64,000 nucleotides of DNA from Populus alba (Eukaryota; Streptophyta; Magnoliopsida; Malpighiales; Salicaceae): positions 13,708,169 through 13,772,168 of the forward strand of contig NC_133288.1 of the NCBI RefSeq assembly GCF_005239225.2, in the 5' to 3' direction. Position numbers and translations under genes: made by a program. Shown here piece after piece: positions 1 to 9,654 of the stretch. Each line of letters begins with the position of its first letter. The first letter of the stretch is position 1. The notes below the pieces were generated by a model. It saw only the letters and a program-made list of their open reading frames with translations, searched no databases and was not told where the DNA came from.

Positions 1-163
1 CCCCCTATCTGTCAGAGGAGGATTGTAGATCAACGATGTGAAAAACTAAGTCATGGTTTGGGGGTTTTAGAACGAGAAGGTGATAAGTGTAGAAGATTAT
101 TCTATGATCTTCAAGCTTCATCGGAAAAAGAGGTACAGTGCCAGAAGGATGGAAGACGAAGGA
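1..163 (+). mobile_element. Element A copy 1, left part (captured coiled-coil ORF fragment)
   Basis: This matches the internal region at 21205-21390 and continues at 4906 after an inserted gypsy element. It encodes the coiled-coil part of the captured ORF. The start codon found in other copies is lost through a deletion of about 30 bp near position 12. The break is the 5-bp target duplication AAGGA at 159-163, repeated at 4906-4910. The true left end lies outside the window. Confidence 0.75.
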
Positions 164-1104
164 TGATGTGCCGTGAATGATTTGGAAATCGGCAACAATG
201 ATTATAATGAAAATGGATGAAGGATGGGTCTGGTTGTGTTGTCTTTCTTTTGGTATTTAGGCTGGATTGTAGTGATTTAAGGTAAATAAGATGGAGATAG
301 ACTAGAATGATACTTTGATAAGTCGATCTGGACGCCACAAAGATCAATCTAGGATTTCGACGCCACACTCTTTGTGATTGAAGAGTGATAAGTCAGGTAG
401 GGTTCTTCACAAAACGAATTTGGAAGAACAACTCTTAATTCTCTGAATTAAGTTTTCAAATCTTGGCCAAAAGTGTTTTCTTCATATTCTGATACATATT
501 TATCTTTGGAACATCCCTCCAAAGTTAGGTGAATTCAACATGACAGAAGTCAAGCCTAAAAACTAGACTTTTAATAAAGCAAGTAGACAAATTTAACTAA
601 CAGACGTTTTTTTTGACATTTCTAAAACATATGCAGACTAAATTTAAAACAGCCATAACTTTTGACACAAAAGTCCAATGCAATCATGGTTGGACAATAT
701 AGAAAGATCACGTTCTGAACTTGAATTTTACCTACATAAATCTTGTTTTCACATGCATTGGATGACTTCAAATTCGGGTTCAAATCCATCTACTGTTCTG
801 ACCGTAAACAGCATCAATTCCTTCACTTGCATTATCAATCCAAATACAAGTAGCCCAGCATGAAAAGAACCATTAAGGGCTTTTCCCATCTCCAAGTTCC
901 AATTGTAGGCAAATAAGCACCCTTGAACCAATTTCAAACTGATTGCTAATTTTTAACTCCGACGCAGCTTCAATCATTGCAATTTGATTCGTCAAGGCCC
1001 GTTGTAGTTGTTTCGCTCTCGCTCTTGTCATTGGACCATATGAATCCTCTTGCATATTAGATTCAGCTTTACGAGATGGATTATAATTCCCATGATGCAC
1101 ATCA
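164..1104 (-). repeat. 3' LTR of the 164-4905 gypsy element (LTR1 family)
   Basis: It begins and ends with TG...CA in the TGATGTGC/GCACATCA inverted repeat. It is nearly identical to 3963-4905. About 230 bp at its inner end (873-1104) are the open 3' end of the polyprotein frame. Another full LTR1 is at 15210-16159 (-) and one at 27272-28218 (+). Confidence 0.95.
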
Positions 1105-3623
1105 TCAGCCCCGGGTTGAAAATGATTTGTCCTCAAATCAGAATCGTCATCATCATCCAAGTACGGAGATAAGTCTTTCACATTAAAAGTAGCTGATACG
1201 TTGTAATCACCAGGAAGATCTGCCTTATACGCATTGTCATTCACCTTCTCTATAATACGAAATGGACCGTCAGCTCTTGGCATGAACTTGGACTTACGTT
1301 TGCTTGGAAATCTGCCCTTGCTAATATGAATCCAAACAAGATCTCCAGGTTCAAGCCTGACCATCTTTCGCCCCTTGTTAGCTTGTTTAGCATACTTTGT
1401 TGTTTTCTCCTCAATATGTAGTCGAACCTCAGTTTGTGGATGACATGCCGTACTGAAAAGTAACTTTGTTCCAAGTTTCCTCCAAAGAGTCTTCCAAAAG
1501 TGGCTTAAGAACTTTGTATCACGATCAGAGACAATGCTTTTAGGAATTCTATGCAAACGAACAATCTCTTGAAAGAACAAATCAGCAACATGTACTGCAT
1601 CGTCAGTTTTCATACAAGGAATGAAATGGGACATTTTGGAGAATCGATCAACCACCACCATTATTAAATCCTTCCCACGTTGTGTTCTTGGTAATCCAAG
1701 TACAATTTGAAAATCGACTTTAGAAAACAATACAGCACCATGCAACTCATCAAGCAAATCATCAAGTCTGGGTATAGAAAATCGATACTTAACTGTTATT
1801 TTGTTGATAGCACGGCTGTCCATACACATCCTCATGGTACCATCTTTCTTCGGAACAAGCAAAGTAGGTACGGAACATGGACTAAGTGATTCTCGCACAT
1901 AGCCCTTCTCTAAGAGCTCACCGACCTGCCTTTGAATCTCTTTCGCTTCCTCTGGATTACATCTGTATGCTAGTCTATTAGGAAGTGAAGCTCCCGGCAC
2001 CAAATCAATTTGATGCTCAATACCACGAATAGGTGGTAATCCTTTAGGTAATTCATCTGGAAACACATCTTTAAATTCTTCAAGTAATTCCTTAATCTGT
2101 CTTGGTAAGTCCAATCCTTCTACTTGTAGTAGTTGCTTTGCCCAGACCATGAAAACAATCCCTGTTGCGGCTAATGCTTGTTTGATGTCTCCTTTTTTGG
2201 CTAACAACAGCCCCTTTCGTGATGTCACCTCCTTTTGTTGGCTTCGTAACTGATCCTCTCTAACTTGTTGAGAACTCAGTGGTAACAGGTTCACCTTCTT
2301 TCCATTCAGCATAAAAGAATAAGTGTTCTTTCGTCCATTGTAGGTCACATCCTTATCAAACTGCCATGGACGACCCAGCATCAAATGGCTAGCTGACATT
2401 GGTGCAACGTCACATAAAACCTCGTCGTGATAGGTTTTAATGGAAAAAGGTACACGAACTTGCTTTGTCACCCGAATCTCCCCATTCTCATTCAGCCATC
2501 GCAAACTATAGGGTCTGGGATGTGGAAGGGTATTTAAACCCAATTTCTCCACCAAGGTAGTTGACGCAACATTAGTGCAACTTCCATTATCAATGATCAT
2601 CCCGCACACCTTATCTCGAATCTGACATCGAGTATGAAAGATGTTCTCGCGTTGCTCATCACTAACGTCAATTTGTGCATTCAGAACCCGTTGAACAACC
2701 AACAAATCTCCCTTCACTGGTTCGAAATCCTCTTCTTGTTCAGCCACTTGTACCTGATCTTCGTCTTCAGTTTCAACCTCATCTCCACTGATCAGCTCTC
2801 CATGATCCCCATGCAAAATCATCACCCTTTTATTTGGACATTCCGAAGCAATATGCCCATGTCCCAAGCACTTGAAGCACTTGATGTCCCGAGACCTCCT
2901 AGGGTGTTGAGGTTCTGTCACCTTCTCCTTTCCCTTCAAAGAATCAAAACTGGTATTCCCCTTGCTAAACTCCACCTTCTCACCTCGTTTAGGCGTGCTC
3001 CATGTTCTTGTAGGCGTAGAAACAGCCCTTGTCGCGCTTGACGTAGTTACACTAGTTCGGACACCTCCTCGTCTCTGCTGCCTCTCTACTCGGGTTGCAA
3101 GCTTTATAACTTCCTCAAGGAAGATGTACGGTTGTAACTCAACAACATTAGTTATATCCTTCCTCAACCCTCCAAGAAATCTAGCTATTGTTTGCTCTTG
3201 AGGTTCCATCAATTCACATCGAATCTGCAGCAATTCAAACTCTTTCACATACTCTTCCACAGTCAAAGATCCCTGTCGCAAAGTCTGAAGTCTGATGTAT
3301 AGCTCCTGTTTATAGTAATCAGGAACAAATCTCTTCTTCATCACTCTTTTCATAGTTGCCCATGTTGCAATCTCCTCCTCTTCATCCCTTCTCCTCTGAA
3401 TCTTTACGTTTTCCCACCATAAAAGAGCATAATCTGTAAACTCAAGTGCTGCCACCTTGCACTTCCTTTCTTCAGAATATTTCATACCATTCAAACACCT
3501 TTTCAACCTTCTGAATCCACTCCAAGTATTCCTCAGGTGAACTACTTCCTCTAAACGGTGGAATCTTAAGTTTGAGACCATTAGGAGGATTATAATTTTG
3601 CCTTCTTGGTCTGACCCTATCAT
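873..3623 (-). CDS. Gag-Pol polyprotein with in-frame internal deletions
   Basis: An open frame of 916 codons. In order: Gag body, CCHC zinc knuckle (about residues 248-261, CFKCLGHGHIASEC), aspartic protease (about 340) and RT fingers/palm start (about 535-635). The frame then jumps directly from the FSKVDF motif to the integrase core (VVVDRF, second Asp in SDRD). It jumps again to the integrase C-terminus with a GPF motif (about 787) and ends in a tail containing GPMTRARAK (residues 840-916, inside the 3' LTR). RT catalytic YxDD, RNase H, the integrase zinc finger and the third integrase acid are missing. The protease reads DNG rather than D[S/T]G. The first ~45 residues are out of frame: compared with 14700-14890, a 2-nt loss near 3628 and an extra T near 3485 shift and then restore the frame. 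A deletion product that stayed open. Confidence 0.85.
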   Translation of the reverse strand: MIGSDQEGKIIILLMVSNLRFHRLEEVVHLRNTWSGFRRLKRCLNGMKYSEERKCKVAALEFTDYALLWWENVKIQRRRDEEEEIATWATMKRVMKKRFVPDYYKQELYIRLQTLRQGSLTVEEYVKEFELLQIRCELMEPQEQTIARFLGGLRKDITNVVELQPYIFLEEVIKLATRVERQQRRGGVRTSVTTSSATRAVSTPTRTWSTPKRGEKVEFSKGNTSFDSLKGKEKVTEPQHPRRSRDIKCFKCLGHGHIASECPNKRVMILHGDHGELISGDEVETEDEDQVQVAEQEEDFEPVKGDLLVVQRVLNAQIDVSDEQRENIFHTRCQIRDKVCGMIIDNGSCTNVASTTLVEKLGLNTLPHPRPYSLRWLNENGEIRVTKQVRVPFSIKTYHDEVLCDVAPMSASHLMLGRPWQFDKDVTYNGRKNTYSFMLNGKKVNLLPLSSQQVREDQLRSQQKEVTSRKGLLLAKKGDIKQALAATGIVFMVWAKQLLQVEGLDLPRQIKELLEEFKDVFPDELPKGLPPIRGIEHQIDLVPGASLPNRLAYRCNPEEAKEIQRQVGELLEKGYVRESLSPCSVPTLLVPKKDGTMRMCMDSRAINKITVKYRFSIPRLDDLLDELHGAVLFSKVDFQIVLGLPRTQRGKDLIMVVVDRFSKMSHFIPCMKTDDAVHVADLFFQEIVRLHRIPKSIVSDRDTKFLSHFWKTLWRKLGTKLLFSTACHPQTEVRLHIEEKTTKYAKQANKGRKMVRLEPGDLVWIHISKGRFPSKRKSKFMPRADGPFRIIEKVNDNAYKADLPGDYNVSATFNVKDLSPYLDDDDDSDLRTNHFQPGADDVHHGNYNPSRKAESNMQEDSYGPMTRARAKQLQRALTNQIAMIEAASELKISNQFEIGSRVLICLQLELGDGKSP

Positions 3624-3862
3624 CAGCTCTCATCCCCATTTGGATCTTCGTCAGCTTCTATAATATCATTTCGTGGCACCCTAAGTGCTTGCCTCGGTTG
3701 GGGTTGCAAATTATTTCTTTGCATCCTTTGCATAAGGGTATTCAACTGTTCACGAATTCCAGTCATCTCATCCCGAATCTCAGCATGAGATCGTTGTAAG
3801 CCCATGACCTGTGCCTGTTCCAAACTTAACCCTCTTGGCAAATCTTCTTTATCTCCAGCCAT
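3623..3862 (-). CDS. Gag N-terminal part, same element
   Basis: The likely start is the ATG at 3862, giving MAGDKEDLPRG, because the related copy at 15109 starts at the same place (MAGDKEDLLRG). The open frame extends upstream towards the primer site, but that stretch is leader. The product is a short, charged, helical Gag head with a Q- and N-rich segment. It leaves frame near 3628 relative to the homologue at 14880, which continues straight into the Gag body. Confidence 0.7.
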   Translation of the reverse strand: MAGDKEDLPRGLSLEQAQVMGLQRSHAEIRDEMTGIREQLNTLMQRMQRNNLQPQPRQALRVPRNDIIEADEDPNGDES

Positions 3863-3948
3863 AGTTAAGTCTGTCAACCTTAATTCCAGCAAACCTTTCT
3901 TCTTCTTCTTCTTGTTGTTTTTGGCTCCTGTCTTAGATCGCAACTGAT

Positions 3949-3960
3949 GCTCTGATACCA
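3949..3960 (-). promoter_or_regulatory. Primer binding site, initiator Met tRNA
   Basis: On the minus strand TGGTATCAGAGC follows the 5' LTR after a 2-nt spacer. This is the usual site complementary to the 3' end of plant initiator tRNA-Met. It fixes the element's orientation. Confidence 0.93.
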
Positions 3961-3962
3961 GA

Positions 3963-4905
3963 TGATGTGCCGTGAATGATTTGGAAATCGGCAACAATGA
4001 TTATAATGAAAATGGATGAAGGATGGGTCTGGTTGTGTTGTCTTTCTTTTGGTATTTAGGCTGGATTGTAGTGATTTAAGGTAAATAAGATGGAGATAGA
4101 CTAGAATGATACTTTGATAAGTCGATCTGGACGCCACAAAGATCAATCTAGGATTTCGACGCCACACTCTTTGTGATTGAAGAGTGATAAGTCAGGTAGG
4201 GTTCTTCACAAAACGAATTTGGAAGAACAACTCTTAATTCTCTGAATTAAGTTTTCAAATCTTGGCCAAAAGTGTTTTTCTTCATATTCTGATACATATT
4301 TATCTTTGGAACATCCCTCCAAAGTTAGGTGAATTCAACATGACAGAAGTCAAGCCTAAAAACTAGACTTTTAATAAAGCAAGTAGACAAATTTAACTAA
4401 CAGACGTTTTTTTTTGACATTTCTAAAACATATGCAGACTAAATTTAAAACAGCCATAACTTTTGACACAAAAGTCCAATGCAATCATGGTTGGACAATA
4501 TAGAAAGATCACGTTCTGAACTTGAATTTTACCTACATAAATCTTGTTTTCACATGCATTGGATGACTTCAAATTCGGGTTCAAATCCATCTACTGTTCT
4601 GACCGTAAACAACATCAATTCCTTCACTTGCATTATCAATCCAAATACAAGTAGCCCAGCATGAAAAGAACCATTAAGGGCTTTTCCCATCTCCAAGTTC
4701 CAATTGTAGGCAAATAAGCACCCTTGAACCAATTTCAAACTGATTGCTAATTTTTAACTCCGACGCAGCTTCAATCATTGCAATTTGATTCGTCAAGGCC
4801 CGTTGTAGTTGTTTCGCTCTCGCTCTTGTCATTGGACCATATGAATCCTCTTGCATATTAGATTCAGCTTTACGAGATGGATTATAATTCCCATGATGCA
4901 CATCA
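3963..4905 (-). repeat. 5' LTR of the 164-4905 gypsy element (LTR1 family)
   Basis: This 943-bp direct repeat of 164-1104 differs by one substitution (G/A near 792/4610) and single-T differences in two T runs. It lies next to the primer site, so it is the 5' LTR for minus-strand transcription. Confidence 0.95.
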
Positions 4906-5538
4906 AAGGAGAGTCGTTGTGGTTATCATCAAAAGTATGTACGCAAGTGGTTAGTACGGCGTGCTTATTTGAAATTCTTATCAGTCACTACTTCTATACC
5001 GTGTTGTTGGAGAAAGGTGTTGCAATAAGGGGATTTTGAAGGCTTAAACAAGAGGCTACTGAAGTCGCTATTGATCCTATTCAAGATTCGAGGGAGAATC
5101 TTCTTGAAGAGGGAGGGAATGATACGGTTCAGCCCTATGATACGACCCAAGTAAGGTTAGATTCAGATTTTGGTGTAAAAAACATAACAATCCAGGTTCA
5201 TAATTCTCAATCCGATCATTGGATCGGGCTAATATTTTATGTGGACTCTTCAAACATGTTTTACTACCTTGGGTTAAAAATTCAGGTCAATCGGAGTTCG
5301 GTAAGGAACCGCAATACTGGTCAACAAAGGCTGTACAAATTTTGTTATTTACTTCCATTTGACTTGTGGACTTCCTATTTGTTTAGGATTCTTTTCCTAC
5401 AAGGATGTGGCAGCTGGTTTTGGGAATTTCCGAGTTCCACAAGGATCTTTAATGAGCTGCAATATAATCTAGAAGTGCGGCGGTGATTCATTAATGTTTC
5501 AGAATCATTTTCTTATAAGGATTTCTTATTCATCCTAG
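4906..5538 (+). mobile_element. Element A copy 1, right part: IQ-like coding end, PPT, truncated LTR A
   Basis: 4911-5119 continues the captured ORF (two IQ-like motifs; one base lost near 5025 breaks the frame). It ends in the polypurine tract GAAGAGGGAGGGAA just before an LTR A that starts at 5120. That LTR is cut off at about 5538, where LTR C sequence begins, so the LTR's second half is missing. Confidence 0.8.
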
Positions 5539-5705
5539 TCTATCATGACCCAGTCTCCATTGGTGACCCCCTAACTGGAGTTTTATAGCTCCAAATTGAG
5601 TAAGAACAATTTATGTAGTTAGTCAACATTTAAAACTACAATATCTGTGAAGGAACCTGATCCTAATTCCTTTATTCTTCTACCCAAAATCTCTCTGAAA
5701 GTTAG
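5539..5705. repeat. LTR C copy 2, left fragment
   Basis: This aligns with 51223-51385 of the long LTR C at 48651-51923. It is interrupted by a solo LTR B with near-perfect duplication GTTAG (5701-5705) / GTCAG (12941-12945). The corresponding stretch near 51370 is the empty site. Confidence 0.75.
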
Positions 5706-5972
5706 TGATGTGAACCTCATGATCACATGGTCACGCAACCCACACGCAAAGACATCAATTCCTAGAAAGCCAAGTAAATCAGGTTTTTTTTTTTGGTAAG
5801 CTGACTTATGTATTAAAAGAAAATGATACAAAGAATATAATGGGCATACCCAAGATTTACAATGAGGACAGAAACGAAAACCAACAAATGGCTACAGGCT
5901 AGCCACAACAAAACAAAAACTTGGACCAACTAGATATGCTAGGGGTACAAAAACAACCAGCTAAACATCAAA

Positions 5973-8900
5973 TTAAGAGTCCATGTTATTGACCCTCCAA
6001 AGTCTTTGGATCCTTATGTTTTCATCTGTTTGTTGAACATTCCTTATCAAAACAAGCTTATCGTGAATGATACATTCGATTTGATCAAAAACCAAATTCG
6101 AAGCTTTAGACACATCTGCAAAGATCCTTGCATTCCGTTCTTGCCAGATACAATACACTGTAGCTGCGAAACCCAGTTTACGAGAAAAGTTGACGAAACT
6201 TTTTCCATGCCAAGAGACAGTGGCCAATCGAATCCATTCATCCAAGCTTTTTGTCATTCTTGGAATGTCGCATCTATCACAAACATTCCACCATAATGCT
6301 TTCGCAAAGGAGCATTCAAAGAACAAGTGGTTGTGATCTTCATTATTGCAGAGACAGAGTGAGCACCTATTGGGACCATGAATACCAAACCGATGAAGTC
6401 TATCCTGCGTTGAGAGTTTCCGTTGGATAGCCACCCAAAGAAGAAATGCATGTCTTGGGACAGCATTCTTGAACCACACGATGTCATGCCAATCAACCAT
6501 TTGATGATGAATTCTTAGTTGTTCCCAAGCTACTTTGACTGAGAAACTTTGATTTGGCGAATCCAACCAAACAATCTCATCCTTTTGCCCCTTAGGAGTA
6601 GAGGTGGAAGAATAGCTTCTAAAATGGGGTGCCAGCCAATAGCATGAGTGATAGGAATTCTCCATTCTAAGTTATTAATCAGCACGTTCACTCTCGCGTT
6701 GTGTTCCATACCTGAAATCATAGATGAAACGTTCACCATAGGTATCAGCGAGCGGGCTGTGAGGATGCCAATTGTCAAACCATAGAGAGGTTGTCATTCC
6801 ATCTCCGATGACGTGCTTCATCTTCGGCCATGCTAAGGATCTGAGCTTTAGAATCTTTCCCCAAGCCCAAGAGCAGCTTCCTGGCGCCTTGATTGTCCAG
6901 AAATTCCTACCTCGCAAGAGATTGGATCTGATCCAAGTAGACCAGATTGAGCCGTCTGAGTCATTGCACAAGTTCCAAATATGTTTCAACAAGGCAATCT
7001 TGTTCCATTCTGCTATCCTTTTTATGCCTAGCCCCCCTCCTTTTTTGGAAGACATACCTGATCCCAAGCCACTTTAGCCCTGGTAGTGCTCATATCTGAA
7101 CCTGACCAAAGAAAGGATCTCATAATTTGCTCAACATTTTTCACTACTTCCCCAGGTAATAGGAATAGAGATGCCCAATAGACCTGGATGGAGAATAAGA
7201 CTGAGTTAATCAGTTGTACTCGCCCTGCGAAAGAGAGTGTTCTACATGTCCAATGTCGAACTTTGGCGGTAATTCGATCCACAAGGCCCTTACAATTAAC
7301 AGCCTTTAGTCTGGACGAGATAAGAGGCACTCCCAAATATTTCATAGGAAGCTCCCCCTCTCTAAACCCAAGAATACTGATAATCTGTTCCCTCTCAGCT
7401 CCTAACGAACCGCTCAAGAAGATGTCACTTTTGTTTGGATTTGGATATAGACCTGATAGAACCTGAAACTCTGTGAGTACATTTTTGATCATACGGATTG
7501 AATGTACATCCCCTTTGCTGAATATCATCAAGTCGTCGGCAAAGCAAAGATGAGAAATTCTGTCCTTCTTGCATCTCCAGTGGAACTTGAAGTTTTGGTT
7601 GGCACTCATATTGCAGAACAGCCCTGACAGGATTTCCATGCATAGGACAAACAAATATGGAGATAATGGATCACCTTGTCTCAGCCCTCTCCCCCTTGGA
7701 AGTAACCCGCAAGTTCACTGTTGACGTTGATTGAGAATTGACATGATGTAACACAAACCATGATCCAATCAATGACTGTTCTAGGGATCCCATTTTTATC
7801 AACGTAGCATCAACGAAATCCCACCGAACAGAGTCATAAGCCTTCATCAGGTCTACTTTCATAGCACAACGAGCAGGACCCGTAGTTGTGTGATAGCCTT
7901 TCATTAGTTCCTGAGACAAAAGAATATTGTCGCTGATTCTCCGTCCAGAGATAAAAGCTGTTTGATACGGACCTACTAAGGATGGTAAAACAACTTTCAT
8001 TCTCCCAGCTAGAATCTTCGCGATGCATTTGTATACTGTATTGCAGCAAGATATAGGACGAAAATCTGTCAACCTCGTAGGATTAGCAACCTTAGGGATA
8101 AGGGAAATGGATGTAGCATTCATTTCTTTAAGCATTCTACGAGTCTGGAAGAAGGAGCTAACAGCGTTGATTACATCTTCCCCCACTATGTGCCACATTC
8201 TTTTGAAGAAACCTGCATTGAAGCCATCTGGACCAGGAGCTTTGTTGTTTTTCAAACTAAACATAGCATGCTTAATCTCCTCTCTTGTGACATCTTGTGC
8301 TAGTACATGTTGTTGAGTTGCCGACAATTTGTAAATAATTGCCGATTGCATCACTTCCTCGTTCAGGACCCTAGGCATCTGTTTCACTCCCAATACACGC
8401 TGGAAGTATGCAATTACTTCTGATTTGACTGCCTCGTGTCCTTCAGCGACTTCTCCATCCTCCCTTGTAACCGAGAGAAGCTTATTTCTATTCTGTCTAC
8501 CATTTACTGATTTGTGAAAGTAGCTAGTATTCTGATCCCCCAAGCTAAGCCATTGTATCCTTGCCTTTTGTCTGAAAAAACACTCTTCCGCCTTGACAGT
8601 AGAAGCATAGTTACGAACAGCATCTCTTTCTCGCATACGCAATATTGGATCCTCAGGCGCTGTATGCAGAGCTTGTTGAGCCCTATCCATGTGATCTTTT
8701 GCATCTTTGACTCTATCGAAAATATTGGAGAAGTGAGTCTTATTGAAATGTTTAAGTTCCTGCTTTAGCTTCCTTAGTTTGCAACACAGTTGATACATTG
8801 GACACCCTCCTGAATGCTGATCCCATACTTTCTTCACCAAGGGCATGAACTCGTCATGATCCATCCACATATCGAAGAATCTGAATGGTTTCTTTATGTT

Positions 8901-9649
8901 CTGAACATTGCCAGTGACTTTTTCCACCATGGGAGAATGATCTGACATACCAGCAGGCAAGAATCTCGCTTCCGACAATGGGAAGCGCATATTCCACTTC
9001 TCATTCACAAGCACTCTATCTAGTTTCCGCATAATCATATTCTCAGGACATTGGTTCGTCCAAGTATAATGCATACCTGAATACCGAAGATCATCCACTT
9101 TCGCTTCACGTATACATGTTTCCAATCTGTCCATATGACCAGCCCACGTAGAAGACCCCCTAACCTCTCTGACTGGTTGCGTATAGCATTAAAGTCGCCC
9201 ATAAGAATCCATGGGGTTGACTCCCATCCATCACTACGACTCACAATATCAGACCATAAAGCCTCACGTACAGATGCATTATTGTCTCCGTAAATGATTG
9301 AAGTATTAAAACAGATATTGGTAGCTAATATCATGACAGAAACATGGATAGCCTGGTCTGACATTCCCAGAACATCCACCTTCACCAAATCAGCATTCCA
9401 ACAAACCCAAATACGACCACGACAAGAGAAATCATAATTATACAAGAATGACCAATTACGCAGAAGAAGTTGCGAAACATTATCTTTATTCCTGTCTCTA
9501 ACCCGAGTTTCAACCAAACTAAAAAAAACCATCCTCTCTTGATGGATGAGCTGACGCAGTTCTGAATGCTTTATGGGATCATTCAAACCTCTAACATTCC
9601 AACATCCAATAATCATAGGGAAATAGAGAGGAGTACCAAACATCAACAC
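5973..9649 (-). pseudogene. LINE ORF2: AP endonuclease, reverse transcriptase, C-terminal zinc domain
   Basis: The start at 9649 lies 5 bp after the ORF1 stop and encodes the endonuclease opening GCWNVRGLN. Further endonuclease motifs are MGDFNAIR (about 9200) and SDHSPM (about 8930). Reverse transcriptase motifs follow: NNKAPGPDG (about 8240), FRPISCCN (about 8050), KVDLMKAYDSVRWDF (about 7840) and the catalytic FADD (about 7535). A C-terminal Cys/His segment (CSLC...H...C, about 6310-6365) matches the zf-RVT region of plant L1. Frame changes occur near 9160, 7790, 7690, 7035 and 6680. Those near 9160, 7690 and 7035 each need one more G in a G run to restore frame. Either a recent pseudogene or sequencing error. 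Confidence 0.88.
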
Positions 9650-9654
9650 ACGGA

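Larger units (their letters stand above)
164..4905 (-). mobile_element. Young Ty3/gypsy deletion derivative, complete with two LTRs and TSD
   Basis: The element is flanked by the perfect 5-bp duplication AAGGA (159-163 and 4906-4910), and its uninterrupted target is visible in the homologous copy near 21388. Its ends form an 8-bp inverted repeat, TGATGTGC...GCACATCA. LTRs of 941 and 943 bp bound a 2.86-kb interior. The primer site next to the right LTR sets minus orientation. The coding region lacks most of RT, all of RNase H and much of integrase, so it cannot be autonomous. The LTRs differ by one substitution plus two T-run length differences, so insertion was recent. Confidence 0.93.

Noticed and set aside
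111..368. Repeated minus-strand frame (85 and 95 codons; also at 3880-4167)
   Set aside because: It lies in LTR1 untranslated sequence, is duplicated only because the LTR is duplicated, and the other LTR1 copies do not keep it.
678..863. Plus-strand frame repeated at 4479-4664
   Set aside because: Antisense to the LTR; no domain; present twice only through LTR duplication.
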